A DNA stretch of 64,000 bases, taken from assembly GCF_013204855.1 (NCBI RefSeq), contig NZ_JABMKZ010000002.1, positions 434,001 to 498,000 on the forward strand, in the 5' to 3' direction. The position numbers and the translations under genes are program-made. The stretch is from Paenibacillus alba (lineage in GTDB: Bacteria; Bacillota; Bacilli; Paenibacillales; NBRC-103111). Shown here piece after piece: positions 55,094 through 62,751 of the stretch (position 1 is the first letter of the stretch; the number at the start of each line of letters is the position of its first letter). A model generated the notes under the pieces. That model saw nothing but the letters and a program-made list of their open reading frames with translations. It was not told where the DNA came from and ran no database searches.

Positions 55094-56518
55094 TTATCCG
55101 CTAATTGCAATCCCATCCACTGCAAGCATCGCTTCGCCCAAAGCTTCCGATAATGTTGGATGAGGATGAATCGTTTGGCCAACTTCCCATGGTGTCGCAT
55201 TCAGCACTTGCGCCAAAGCAGCTTCCGTAATGCTGTTTGTCACACTTGGCCCAATCATATGAACACCTAGAATATCGTTCGTTTCACTGTCCGCTATGAC
55301 TTTAACAAATCCATCCGTATCTCCATAAACGAGAGCTTTCCCAATCGCTTTAAAGCTGAATTTGCCAATTTTCAGTTTATGTCCTTGCTCTGTGGCTTGC
55401 TGCTCCGTCCATCCGACGCTGGCAATTTCAGGTCTTGTATATGTACATTTGGCGACAAGATGGGCTTGCAGCTCATGAGGGGTTTGACCGGCAATATGTT
55501 CTGCCGCCAGAATTCCTTCATGTCCGGCCATATGGGCTAACATCAGTCCGCCAATCACATCGCCGACCGCATAAATATGAGATTCCGTCGTTTGCATGAA
55601 GGCATTTACACGAATGACACCTTTATCAATCTTGACGTCGGTATTCTCAAGTCCGATTCCTTCAACATTCGCCATACGACCAACCGAGACAAGTACCTTG
55701 TCGGCTTTTAATTCAATGATTTCCCCTTGCTTGTCCGCTTGCAGGGTAACAGCACCTTCTTCAATCTTCACCGAATCCGCAAGAACCTTAGCACCTGTAA
55801 CTAGGTTAATGCCACGTTTCTTGAATAAGCGTTCCAACTCCTTCGAAATATCCGCGTCTTCCAACGCAACCAACCGCTTGTCAAGCTCCACTATGGTCAC
55901 CTCTACGCCGAAATCACGCAGCATGGACGCCCACTCCACCCCGATGACACCGCCGCCTACGATAATAATTGACTTCGGCAGCTCGTCCATTCGCAGCGCA
56001 TCTTCACTTGTCAGAATGTGCGTACCGTCAATCGCAAGACCTGGCAGGCTGCGCGGTCTGGAGCCGGTAGCGATGATCAAATTGCTCGAGAGAAGCGTTT
56101 CAATATCTCCGTCTTCTTTCTCAACAGAAACCGCGCCGCTGCGCGGAGAAAAGATCGAAGGTCCAATAATCCGGCCATTGCCTGCATGCACCGTGATTTT
56201 ATTTTTCTTCATCAGAAATTGCAAGCCTTGGTGGAGTTGGTCCACAATTCGCTGCTTGCGTGCCAACACACGATCAAAATTCAGCTCAACGGATTGTGCC
56301 GTAATCCCGTATTCCTCGCTTTTTTGCATCGTTGCATACACTTCTGCGCTGCGCAGCAAAGCCTTGCTTGGAATACAGCCTTGATGCAAACAAGTGCCAC
56401 CAAGCTTCTCTCTTTCCACAATCGCTACCGTCTTGCCAAGCTGTGCAGCCCTGATTGCAGCGGTGTAGCCACCAATTCCTCCGCCTAAGACAACAACATC
56501 ATATCTATGTTCACTCAT
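55094..56518 (-). CDS. lpdV: Dihydrolipoyl dehydrogenase (E3)
   Basis: 474 residues. FAD site VVVLGGGIGGYTAAIRAA, redox pair C43/C48 in GGTCLHQGCIPSK, NAD site IIVGGGVIGVEWASML and the C-terminal HPHPTLSEALGEA with the catalytic His-Glu pair. Re-oxidises E2 lipoamide. Start ATG 56518 follows AAGGAGGAATT. A TATAAT lies about 60 bases upstream on the minus strand without a clear -35. First gene of the bkd unit; ptb, bcd and buk are not upstream. Confidence 0.94.
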   Translation of the reverse strand: MSEHRYDVVVLGGGIGGYTAAIRAAQLGKTVAIVEREKLGGTCLHQGCIPSKALLRSAEVYATMQKSEEYGITAQSVELNFDRVLARKQRIVDQLHQGLQFLMKKNKITVHAGNGRIIGPSIFSPRSGAVSVEKEDGDIETLLSSNLIIATGSRPRSLPGLAIDGTHILTSEDALRMDELPKSIIIVGGGVIGVEWASMLRDFGVEVTIVELDKRLVALEDADISKELERLFKKRGINLVTGAKVLADSVKIEEGAVTLQADKQGEIIELKADKVLVSVGRMANVEGIGLENTDVKIDKGVIRVNAFMQTTESHIYAVGDVIGGLMLAHMAGHEGILAAEHIAGQTPHELQAHLVAKCTYTRPEIASVGWTEQQATEQGHKLKIGKFSFKAIGKALVYGDTDGFVKVIADSETNDILGVHMIGPSVTNSITEAALAQVLNATPWEVGQTIHPHPTLSEALGEAMLAVDGIAISG

Positions 56519-56689
56519 CTGTAATTCCTCCTTATTAGGCATTCGCTTTCCACATATGTAACCATTAGTCTCTATTATATTACCCTTTTTTGACTTCGAA
56601 ATCATAGTCTTATTTGTGAATTAGACACACTAACAGATTCAGAGTATGATGATAGAAAAAAACATGAGACCAAACAGTAAGGAGCAGCT

Positions 56690-56947
56690 ATGAAAGCCCC
56701 ATTTTATCGATTTATTGCCATTTTACTCCTCGTTATTCCTGGTTTGACCGCCACTTATGGGTTTCTAGCCATGAAAGATGCTTTTTTTGCCCAGTTTAAT
56801 CTGGAAGGTCACTTCCTTTGGGGGAAATTTTTTCTAGGCTTAATTTTATTTCTATTAGGCGTTGCTTTTATCGGCGGCTGGACCTTTTTTCGCGACCGCA
56901 AACGCAATTATCTTGCACCGCGTTTTAAACCCAAACGCCGCAAATAG
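56690..56947 (+). CDS. yqzF: DUF2627 membrane protein YqzF
   Basis: 85 residues with two membrane helices and a basic tail (RDRKRN, KPKRRK). Family DUF2627; B. subtilis yqzF also lies next to the bkd genes. Start ATG 56690 follows AAGGAGCAGCT. Function unknown. Confidence 0.85.
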   Translation: MKAPFYRFIAILLLVIPGLTATYGFLAMKDAFFAQFNLEGHFLWGKFFLGLILFLLGVAFIGGWTFFRDRKRNYLAPRFKPKRRK

Positions 56948-56956
56948 ACCGAACCT

Positions 56957-57868
56957 TCAAGTCCGGCCTAAATGGTCTAACCAATTCAAGAAACGGTTCC
57001 GCTCAATGAGTTTCGTCAGGGAGCTTGTCTCGGCAAGCTTATGCAGGAAGATGAGTCCTATCATCATCACACATTGCGCCAGCCATGGAAAAGATAGAAT
57101 CACCCCATAGCCAAGGGTAAAACCGAGCAAATTAGCGCCCGCATCGCCCAGCATCCCGCGTCCTCCAATATCTGACTTGTACAGTAACAGCACACCTATA
57201 CATACAGGCATCGTTGGCAGCAAGCCCATCATCGGGATCGTCATCCCGAGCAAACCAACAATCACGACAAATAAAGCAATGCCCACATACACTTTTAACG
57301 AACGTCCCGGTCTAACGTCCATTAAGTTCAGGGCGTTCGTCATCAGAACGAGCAAGAGAAGCTGCACCCCCATCTGCCAGATGGGGGTTTCTCCGTTTCG
57401 GAGCGAAATCACAAGCCACATTGCGACAGCGAGTGTCCCTATTGCCTTGACCGCCCCCATAGATACGATTTTGGTTTCAATCCAGTACTGGAAGTGGCCC
57501 CTTAGCCCTTTTACCGTTTTGCTGCCAATGACATCATCCGTCCACCCAAGCAAGAAAATGATCGTCGCCGCCAGCGTATATGTGCGATTGTTTGCTTCCC
57601 AATCCTGCAGTTGACTTCCTAAATTGCCTAAATTGGCTGACCACATCCATTCATTACGCTGCAGCACCCAAGCTGCCACCTGCAGCATCAGCTCCTGAAG
57701 CCACAGAAGCAGCCAAAGCACGATTCCCATCCCTCTTGGAATCATCAGGCCAGCATAGTTGAGTTCCACTTGCCCATGAGCCGTCAGAAACCTCTGTACG
57801 TGCGGCAGCAGCCACCGCCCTGCGGCAGCAAGCACAATCAGATCGAGGATTGATCCGATGAGACCCAT
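56957..57868 (-). CDS. Polyprenyl-phosphate phosphosugar transferase (MraY/WecA-like)
   Basis: 303-residue polytopic membrane protein of the PNPT superfamily. The active-site pair D111-D112 (LLGWTDDVIG), NALNLMDVRPGRS (178-190; Asn and Asp of the second motif) and GDAGANLLGF (241-250) match MraY/WecA loops. The terminal His motif is not obvious. Members move a sugar phosphate to undecaprenyl phosphate. It follows SteA and a GT2 gene in one unit (31-base overlap). Sugar unknown; not MraY itself, since no mur genes are near. Confidence 0.8.
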   Translation of the reverse strand: MGLIGSILDLIVLAAAGRWLLPHVQRFLTAHGQVELNYAGLMIPRGMGIVLWLLLWLQELMLQVAAWVLQRNEWMWSANLGNLGSQLQDWEANNRTYTLAATIIFLLGWTDDVIGSKTVKGLRGHFQYWIETKIVSMGAVKAIGTLAVAMWLVISLRNGETPIWQMGVQLLLLVLMTNALNLMDVRPGRSLKVYVGIALFVVIVGLLGMTIPMMGLLPTMPVCIGVLLLYKSDIGGRGMLGDAGANLLGFTLGYGVILSFPWLAQCVMMIGLIFLHKLAETSSLTKLIERNRFLNWLDHLGRT

Positions 57869-58569
57869 ACCCGCTTCCTCCCTTTCCAGCGAGCCAGCAG
57901 CGTGCACCCTACCGCGGCGAACTGCTTGCCGCGGTGAAGGAAGCCGTGCCAATCCCGCCCCGTTTCCCGGTGCGAAATTGGCACGTTCAGCTCCACGATG
58001 CGCAGGCCGCTGCGCGCCGCATCAATCGTCAGCGCGACTTCGACACCGAAGCCGCGGGCGAACTTCCCCAGCTCCCGCAGCCGATCAGCGCGCACCGCGC
58101 GCTGTCCGGACAAGGGAGCTTCGGTCTCATAGCCGCTGAGCCGGTAAATGCCGCGGCGGGCTAAGCCCTTCACCAAGCCGAAGCCAGCTTTGCCGCGGGA
58201 CGGCGGCAGCTTCGCTATCGCCATGTCCGCTTCGCGCCGCAGCAGCGGCTCGATGAGGACAAACGCCTCTCCCGCCGTAGCCCGCAGGTCGGCGTCCAGA
58301 AAGAGCAGCAGATCGCCGCGCGCCTTGGCGACGCCAGACTGCAGCGCCGCTCCTTTGCCGCGGCGCCGCGAATGCTTCACCAGCTTGTCCACCCAAGGCC
58401 AAGCCACTTCATAAGTGTTGTCCCGGCTCCCGTCATCCACTACAATCACTTCAATCCTGAGTCTCTCTTGAGGAGTAACGTTCACTTGCCTCTGGATATG
58501 CTCCAGCGTTTCCTGAATGACATCCGCTTCATTCCAAGCCGGAATAATAATCGATACGAAGGGCTTCAT
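57838..58569 (-). CDS. Family 2 glycosyltransferase (DPM-like)
   Basis: 243 residues, GT-A fold. IIIPAWNEADVI, VVDDGSRDNT, the DxD-type FLDADL and GFGVEVALTID segments resemble polyprenyl-phosphate mannosyl- or glucosyltransferases; there is no membrane tail. The start overlaps the steA stop. Much of the gene is markedly G+C rich compared with its neighbours. Donor and acceptor unknown. Confidence 0.82.
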   Translation of the reverse strand: MKPFVSIIIPAWNEADVIQETLEHIQRQVNVTPQERLRIEVIVVDDGSRDNTYEVAWPWVDKLVKHSRRRGKGAALQSGVAKARGDLLLFLDADLRATAGEAFVLIEPLLRREADMAIAKLPPSRGKAGFGLVKGLARRGIYRLSGYETEAPLSGQRAVRADRLRELGKFARGFGVEVALTIDAARSGLRIVELNVPISHRETGRDWHGFLHRGKQFAAVGCTLLARWKGRKRVWVSSDQSSI

Positions 58570-59720
58570 CATTCTCCCCCTAATCGCCACACGACATGGG
58601 CGATACGTCCCAGAATCCAATGCATTTGAAAGAACCCAAGCGCGATAAAGAAGAGCGAGAGCACTATGGTTGCAACCGCTTCTCTTCTCCAGAAATGGGG
58701 CATCTTATATAGAACCCCAATACTTTTAATATCCACCAGTCTGGCCCCAATCTTCATTCTCACCAGCAGTGTGCTGCCCATACCCTCTCGCCCTTTTTCC
58801 AGAAAATCAATCATATGCGTATGCGCTCCCACCGTAACCAACCACTGCGCTCCATGCTCATTGGCTAACAGCAAGGCAGCGTCTTCACTCGTTCCAAAGC
58901 AGGGCAATACATGTGCAAACAGCCCCAGTCGATTCGTGCGAGCCAGTCCTGGCGCTGTACCATCAGGGTAAGCATGAACGATGATTTCTGCTCCGCAAAA
59001 CAGCGCTTCATCCGTCACACTATCCATATCGCCCACAATGAAATGAGGCTGATAGCCTAATTCAAGCAGCGCGTCGGCTCCCCCATCAACACCGATAAGG
59101 ATAGGTTTAACTTCGGCAATGAATGCTTTGGCAGCCAATAAGTCCTTCTTATAGCCTTTTCCTCTGGAAACAATAAGCACATGCTTATCTGTCATCTCGG
59201 TTTGCAGCGGCAACAACGGCAGCGGCTCCAGAACTGCCTTTTTTTCACGCATCGCATAGGTCAACGAATTTTCAATAAACTGCTCAAGCAGTTGGTTGGA
59301 TTGTGCATGCGCAAGCTGCTGGAAATGGAGCCATTTCTCCTTGGTGAAAGACGCACAGGCCATATGAAAGTGACCTATTCGAACCTCATTTTCGTATATA
59401 GCTATTTCTGAATTCGCTGTAAAAAAATCGAACATCGAGCTGTCTACTTCCCAAATCGGAATTTGCGCCTGCAGCAGCATGAGCGGTCCTTGGGTCGGAT
59501 AGGCGCCGCTCATCGTCGTCAGGCAATTAATAACAGCCTTTACTTTATGGTCAATAAGCTCTTGAGCCACGACTTCATCCAAGTCGCGATGCTGAAGAAC
59601 GACGATTCTACCAGGCGGTAAATCACGCAGCAATACTTTCGTAATCGCGCCTACGCTTATCTTTCCTTTGCAAAGAGGCAGCGGTTTTGAAGTAAACAAA
59701 GACAGTGAGGACCAGTTCAT
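58569..59720 (-). CDS. steA: Putative cytokinetic ring protein SteA
   Basis: 383 residues. A thiamine-pyrophosphokinase-like domain (VKPILIGVDGGADALLELGYQPHFIVGDMDS, about 200-260) and one C-terminal membrane helix (ATIVLSLFFIALGFFQMHWI). This is the SteA layout; in Corynebacterium SteA acts with SteB in cell separation. No SteB/MctB gene follows; a GT2 and a PNPT gene do. Start ATG 59720 follows GAAAGGGAAG. Confidence 0.82.
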   Translation of the reverse strand: MNWSSLSLFTSKPLPLCKGKISVGAITKVLLRDLPPGRIVVLQHRDLDEVVAQELIDHKVKAVINCLTTMSGAYPTQGPLMLLQAQIPIWEVDSSMFDFFTANSEIAIYENEVRIGHFHMACASFTKEKWLHFQQLAHAQSNQLLEQFIENSLTYAMREKKAVLEPLPLLPLQTEMTDKHVLIVSRGKGYKKDLLAAKAFIAEVKPILIGVDGGADALLELGYQPHFIVGDMDSVTDEALFCGAEIIVHAYPDGTAPGLARTNRLGLFAHVLPCFGTSEDAALLLANEHGAQWLVTVGAHTHMIDFLEKGREGMGSTLLVRMKIGARLVDIKSIGVLYKMPHFWRREAVATIVLSLFFIALGFFQMHWILGRIAHVVWRLGGE

Positions 59721-59847
59721 GGCAGACCGACTTCCCTTTCGTTGCAGGATGCCGTTATTTTAACCTTAACCACGAACTTCTATGTATAAATTGCCAATTA
59801 GATGGCAACTATTGGGTTATATTCTGATGGAAAGGAGAACACGATCC

Positions 59848-60033
59848 ATGGAGCTAAACATGAGCGCAGATGAAGTTTTAGGCCACATTGTACAGCTTCA
59901 CAACACCGGGGAATCACTAGCCAAAAAGAATGTGAAGAAGCTACACCCTGATCTAATGAAAAACGCCCTCTATTACTACCCAAGCTGGGAACATGCCTTG
60001 CAGAAGACAGGAGTAGACAACATCGTTCACTAA
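59848..60033 (+). CDS. Small protein with a homing-endonuclease-associated repeat-like fold
   Basis: 61 residues. The HNTGESLAKKNVKKLHPDL and YYYPSWEHALQKTGV segments resemble the small DNA-binding repeat found near homing endonucleases and in free-standing bacterial proteins. Start ATG 59848 follows GAAAGGAGAAC. Divergent from steA; regulation of that unit is possible but unproven. Confidence 0.6.
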   Translation: MELNMSADEVLGHIVQLHNTGESLAKKNVKKLHPDLMKNALYYYPSWEHALQKTGVDNIVH

Positions 60034-60055
60034 ACATACATAGCATGCGCAGCAA

Positions 60056-60096
60056 AAAAGAGCTCCGATTGGGATATCCCATCCGGGGCTCTTAGC
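60056..60096. terminator. Probable bidirectional terminator
   Basis: AAGAGCTCCG pairs with CGGGGCTCTT (one wobble), with an inner GGGATATCCC palindrome. Confidence 0.7.
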
Positions 60097-60133
60097 CATT
60101 TAACTGCTCCATTTATCTGCTTCATTCAGCGGT

Positions 60134-60313
60134 CTATTCCTCGATAACTTCCCATTCCACCTGCACCATCCGATCCATCCATGTCCGAATGTTGACTTCA
60201 ATCGCACTTTCGATTTCTTCATCCGTCATTTCACCAAGCTTTTGCTCAGCAATCTCAAGCACGTCCTGCTTGACTGTTTCACCGTTGATGGCCAATTGAA
60301 CTTGAATACGCAT
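60134..60313 (-). CDS. Small acidic hypothetical protein
   Basis: 59 residues (MRIQVQLAINGETVKQDVLE...), acidic C-terminus with two short helices. No family recognised. Start ATG 60313 follows AGGGGGAAATGC, and the frame is well formed. Confidence 0.55.
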   Translation of the reverse strand: MRIQVQLAINGETVKQDVLEIAEQKLGEMTDEEIESAIEVNIRTWMDRMVQVEWEVIEE

Positions 60314-60447
60314 AGCATTTCCCCCTAAGCAAACCAAAATAACATCTGATTTTAAGCAATCTTTCCATTGCTGCCGCTGCTTTAATTGTTTAAAATAAAG
60401 TAGATCTAGAATAAAACAGAACGTATAAGAAGAAAAGAGGTCATCAC

Positions 60448-60669
60448 ATGTCCCGAACTCAAGCACAGAAACAAAGGCAGCGCTGTTTACGTGAAGGCAA
60501 GCTTGATCCAGCACTTCAACGGCTGCACTGGCATGGTTTAAATCCGGTCTCCAAAGCTACACCTACTTTGAAGGAACTGCAAGCCAAACAACAGCATAAG
60601 CACAAATCAAGGAATTTGAACCATTCGCATGGGGACGATTCCTTTTTTCATGAGGATTTAAGTGCTTGA
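60448..60669 (+). CDS. Small basic protein, YqkK-like
   Basis: 73 residues, rich in Lys, Arg, His and Gln; begins MSRTQAQKQRQRCLREGKLD and has HGLNPVSKATPTLKELQ. The pattern recalls B. subtilis YqkK, from memory only. Start ATG 60448 follows AAGAGG. Overlaps the end of the next convergent gene by 22 bases. Confidence 0.55.
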   Translation: MSRTQAQKQRQRCLREGKLDPALQRLHWHGLNPVSKATPTLKELQAKQQHKHKSRNLNHSHGDDSFFHEDLSA

Positions 60670-60902
60670 ATAACAATTCCATGCTCGCCTGCATAGTCAA
60701 TTAAGGCCTCAATTTCATCGGGGCGAAACGTATATTTACAATCAAAGCCATTAAAAAACAACTTCCATTCTGTCACATAACCATCATCCCCCACAGCTAA
60801 CTCTGCTACATACAAGGAATCAGGCTCATCTTCGAATTGTAGTCCTATATGCACCTGTACCATTTCTTCCAAAATTTCCTGCTCACAATAGTCCATGATC
60901 AC
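60648..60902 (-). CDS. Small acidic hypothetical protein
   Basis: 84 residues, acidic and beta-rich (MVQVHIGLQFEDEPDSLYV, DDGYVTEWKLFFNGF). No family recognised. GTG start 60902 lies nine bases after AGGAGG; ATG 60896 is the alternative. Confidence 0.55.
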   Translation of the reverse strand: MIMDYCEQEILEEMVQVHIGLQFEDEPDSLYVAELAVGDDGYVTEWKLFFNGFDCKYTFRPDEIEALIDYAGEHGIVIQALKSS

Positions 60903-61011
60903 CTTATAGGACCTCCTATTGAATAAAATCTTTTTTATTTATATAATATACTAACGCGCCCAAGCGAACAAAGACATGGGCATGCAAGTTTATGCTTAAG
61001 CTGACGTAAAA

Positions 61012-61031
61012 AGTTTTGCTGAAGCAAAACT
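61012..61031 (+). repeat. Single copy of the hairpin element seen at 25.7 kb
   Basis: AGTTTTGCT-GA-AGCAAAACT, then CTTAGGAGG, which is the ribosome binding site of the gene at 61048. Same hairpin and same following bases as before ribBA. Confidence 0.85.
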
Positions 61032-61047
61032 CTTAGGAGGAATTTCA

Positions 61048-61314
61048 ATGGCATATGATCCACAAGTAGTAGATGCAACAATCGTTAGTGACAATAAAAA
61101 AAATGGCCTTTTCGAGGTCGTCGTTTCGTTGAAAGACCGCAATAAATGCCGTCTGTTCTTCGAGAGAGATTCCGAAACAGGCATCGGCAAAGTAACTGAT
61201 CTGAATAGACTGATGAAAGAACCATGCCCGATTTGCCGCAAAGATTACCTTTGCAACTGTCTTGACCGCTACAAACAATCCATTGCGGACCAAGCTTTGA
61301 CTTTCATAAAATAA
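61048..61314 (+). CDS. Small cysteine-rich hypothetical protein
   Basis: 88 residues. A C-terminal cysteine cluster C60-x2-C63-x5-C69-x-C71 (PCPICRKDYLCNC) could bind one zinc; a further Cys is at 34. No known family. Start ATG 61048 follows TTAGGAGGAATTTCA and the hairpin element. Single gene ending in a terminator. Confidence 0.65.
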   Translation: MAYDPQVVDATIVSDNKKNGLFEVVVSLKDRNKCRLFFERDSETGIGKVTDLNRLMKEPCPICRKDYLCNCLDRYKQSIADQALTFIK

Positions 61315-61329
61315 TGCCTCACGCAAACC

Positions 61330-61361
61330 GAAACCCCCTAGCTGACAAGCTAAGGGGTTTC
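61330..61361. terminator. Bidirectional terminator
   Basis: GAAACCCC/GGGGTTTC with inner AGCT/AGCT arms; between convergent genes. Confidence 0.85.
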
Positions 61362-61365
61362 ATTG

Positions 61366-62751
61366 TTATTTGCGCTTTCGTTGATAGTTTACACAAGCTT
61401 CCAGCCAAGAGCTCACGATATTGGGATTAGATGCGAAATGCAAATGGGTATAGCCAGCAACCAAATTTCCGAGCAAGTACCCCTCCGCTTTGGTTCCCAA
61501 TCTGCCTTTGGATTGAAAGGCTGCCTGCCCGTCTGCCTGCTCATTCAGTTGAATGGTCGAATAATGAAATTCATGACCGCGGGCTTGTGCGCCGGATGAA
61601 AGCAAGAAGTTACCTTCAGCTCCTGTGACCTCCCGATAACCTAACGCAGCCAGCTTCTTCTGCATCGTGACTTTACCTGGAACGATGCCAACCATCGGAT
61701 AGTCATTTCCTGCCGTATCGGCAATGGATTCCGTCAAATACATATAACCGCCGCACTCCGCAAGGGTAGGAATGCCGTCAAGAATTCGGTTTCTGACAGA
61801 TGACTTAACTTTTTCATCAGCAGCTAGACGTTCCGCAAACTCTTCGGGAAAACCGCCCCCGATATATAGCCCGTCCGCTTCAAGAGGAACAGCTTCACCT
61901 GCCAGTGGAGAAAAGTAAATGCACTCTGCCCCGCTTGCTTCTAACAGCTCCAAATTTTCAGGATAATAGAAATGAAAGGCTGCATCTTTGGCAATCGCGA
62001 TTTTGACACGCTTTGCTTGCGGACGATCTCCAGCTAGGAATAAGTACGGCCCACTTTCGATCGGTTCAGCTACAGCAGCTTCAAGCAGTTGATCCAGATC
62101 TACATGCCTAGCTACCTTATCTGCTAATTGGTCAAAAAATGGCTGCAGCTCTCCACGCCCAATGGAGGGAACAAGTCCCAAATGCCGTTCAGGGAGCTCC
62201 ATGCCGGCATCCTTAGGCAAATAGCCGAACACAGGAATACCGCATTCCTGTTCAATGGCTTGCTTCACCAGCTTATAGTGCCCCTCGCTGCCTGCTCGAT
62301 TAGCGATTACGCCAACAATCCGGTCTCCTTGACCAAACTGCTGAAATCCTCGCACGATCGCGGCAACACTTCTTGCCATGCTCGCAATATTGACAACAAG
62401 GATAACCGGAGCCCCAAGAAGACGCCCGATATCTGCTGTGCTTCCTTCATCAGATAAGGGGTCCTTGCCATCAAACATGCCCATAACGCCCTCGATTAAC
62501 GAAATATCAGCGCCGCTGCTGCCACGTTGAAATATTTCTTTCACCGCTTCCCGCGGAACCATCCAAGAATCCAAATTGCGGGCGGGTCTTCCTGTCACGG
62601 CTGTATGATACGTTGGATCAATATAATCGGGGCCGCATTTAAACCCTTGAACAGCAAGACCTCGCTTCTGTAAAGCAGCCATAATACCAATCGTCAACGT
62701 TGTCTTCCCGACACCGCTGCCTGTACCGGCAATCACAAGCCTGCGATCCAT
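61366..62751 (-). CDS. cbiA: Cobyrinate a,c-diamide synthase
   Basis: 461 residues. N-terminal P-loop ATPase-like domain (AGTGSGVGKTTLT) and a C-terminal glutamine amidotransferase domain with the catalytic Cys in LAECGGYMYL. Amidates the a and c side chains of cobyrinate. Start ATG 62751 overlaps the last base of the cbiG stop codon. End of the operon, before a terminator. Confidence 0.93.
   Translation of the reverse strand: MDRRLVIAGTGSGVGKTTLTIGIMAALQKRGLAVQGFKCGPDYIDPTYHTAVTGRPARNLDSWMVPREAVKEIFQRGSSGADISLIEGVMGMFDGKDPLSDEGSTADIGRLLGAPVILVVNIASMARSVAAIVRGFQQFGQGDRIVGVIANRAGSEGHYKLVKQAIEQECGIPVFGYLPKDAGMELPERHLGLVPSIGRGELQPFFDQLADKVARHVDLDQLLEAAVAEPIESGPYLFLAGDRPQAKRVKIAIAKDAAFHFYYPENLELLEASGAECIYFSPLAGEAVPLEADGLYIGGGFPEEFAERLAADEKVKSSVRNRILDGIPTLAECGGYMYLTESIADTAGNDYPMVGIVPGKVTMQKKLAALGYREVTGAEGNFLLSSGAQARGHEFHYSTIQLNEQADGQAAFQSKGRLGTKAEGYLLGNLVAGYTHLHFASNPNIVSSWLEACVNYQRKRK

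Noticed and set aside
55596-56384. 262-codon open frame on the plus strand
   Set aside because: Antisense shadow of lpdV, which has complete family motifs.
59848-60033. Homing endonuclease or intron remnant
   Set aside because: Only the small DNA-binding repeat is present, in an intact gene with its own ribosome binding site; no nuclease motif or interrupted gene.
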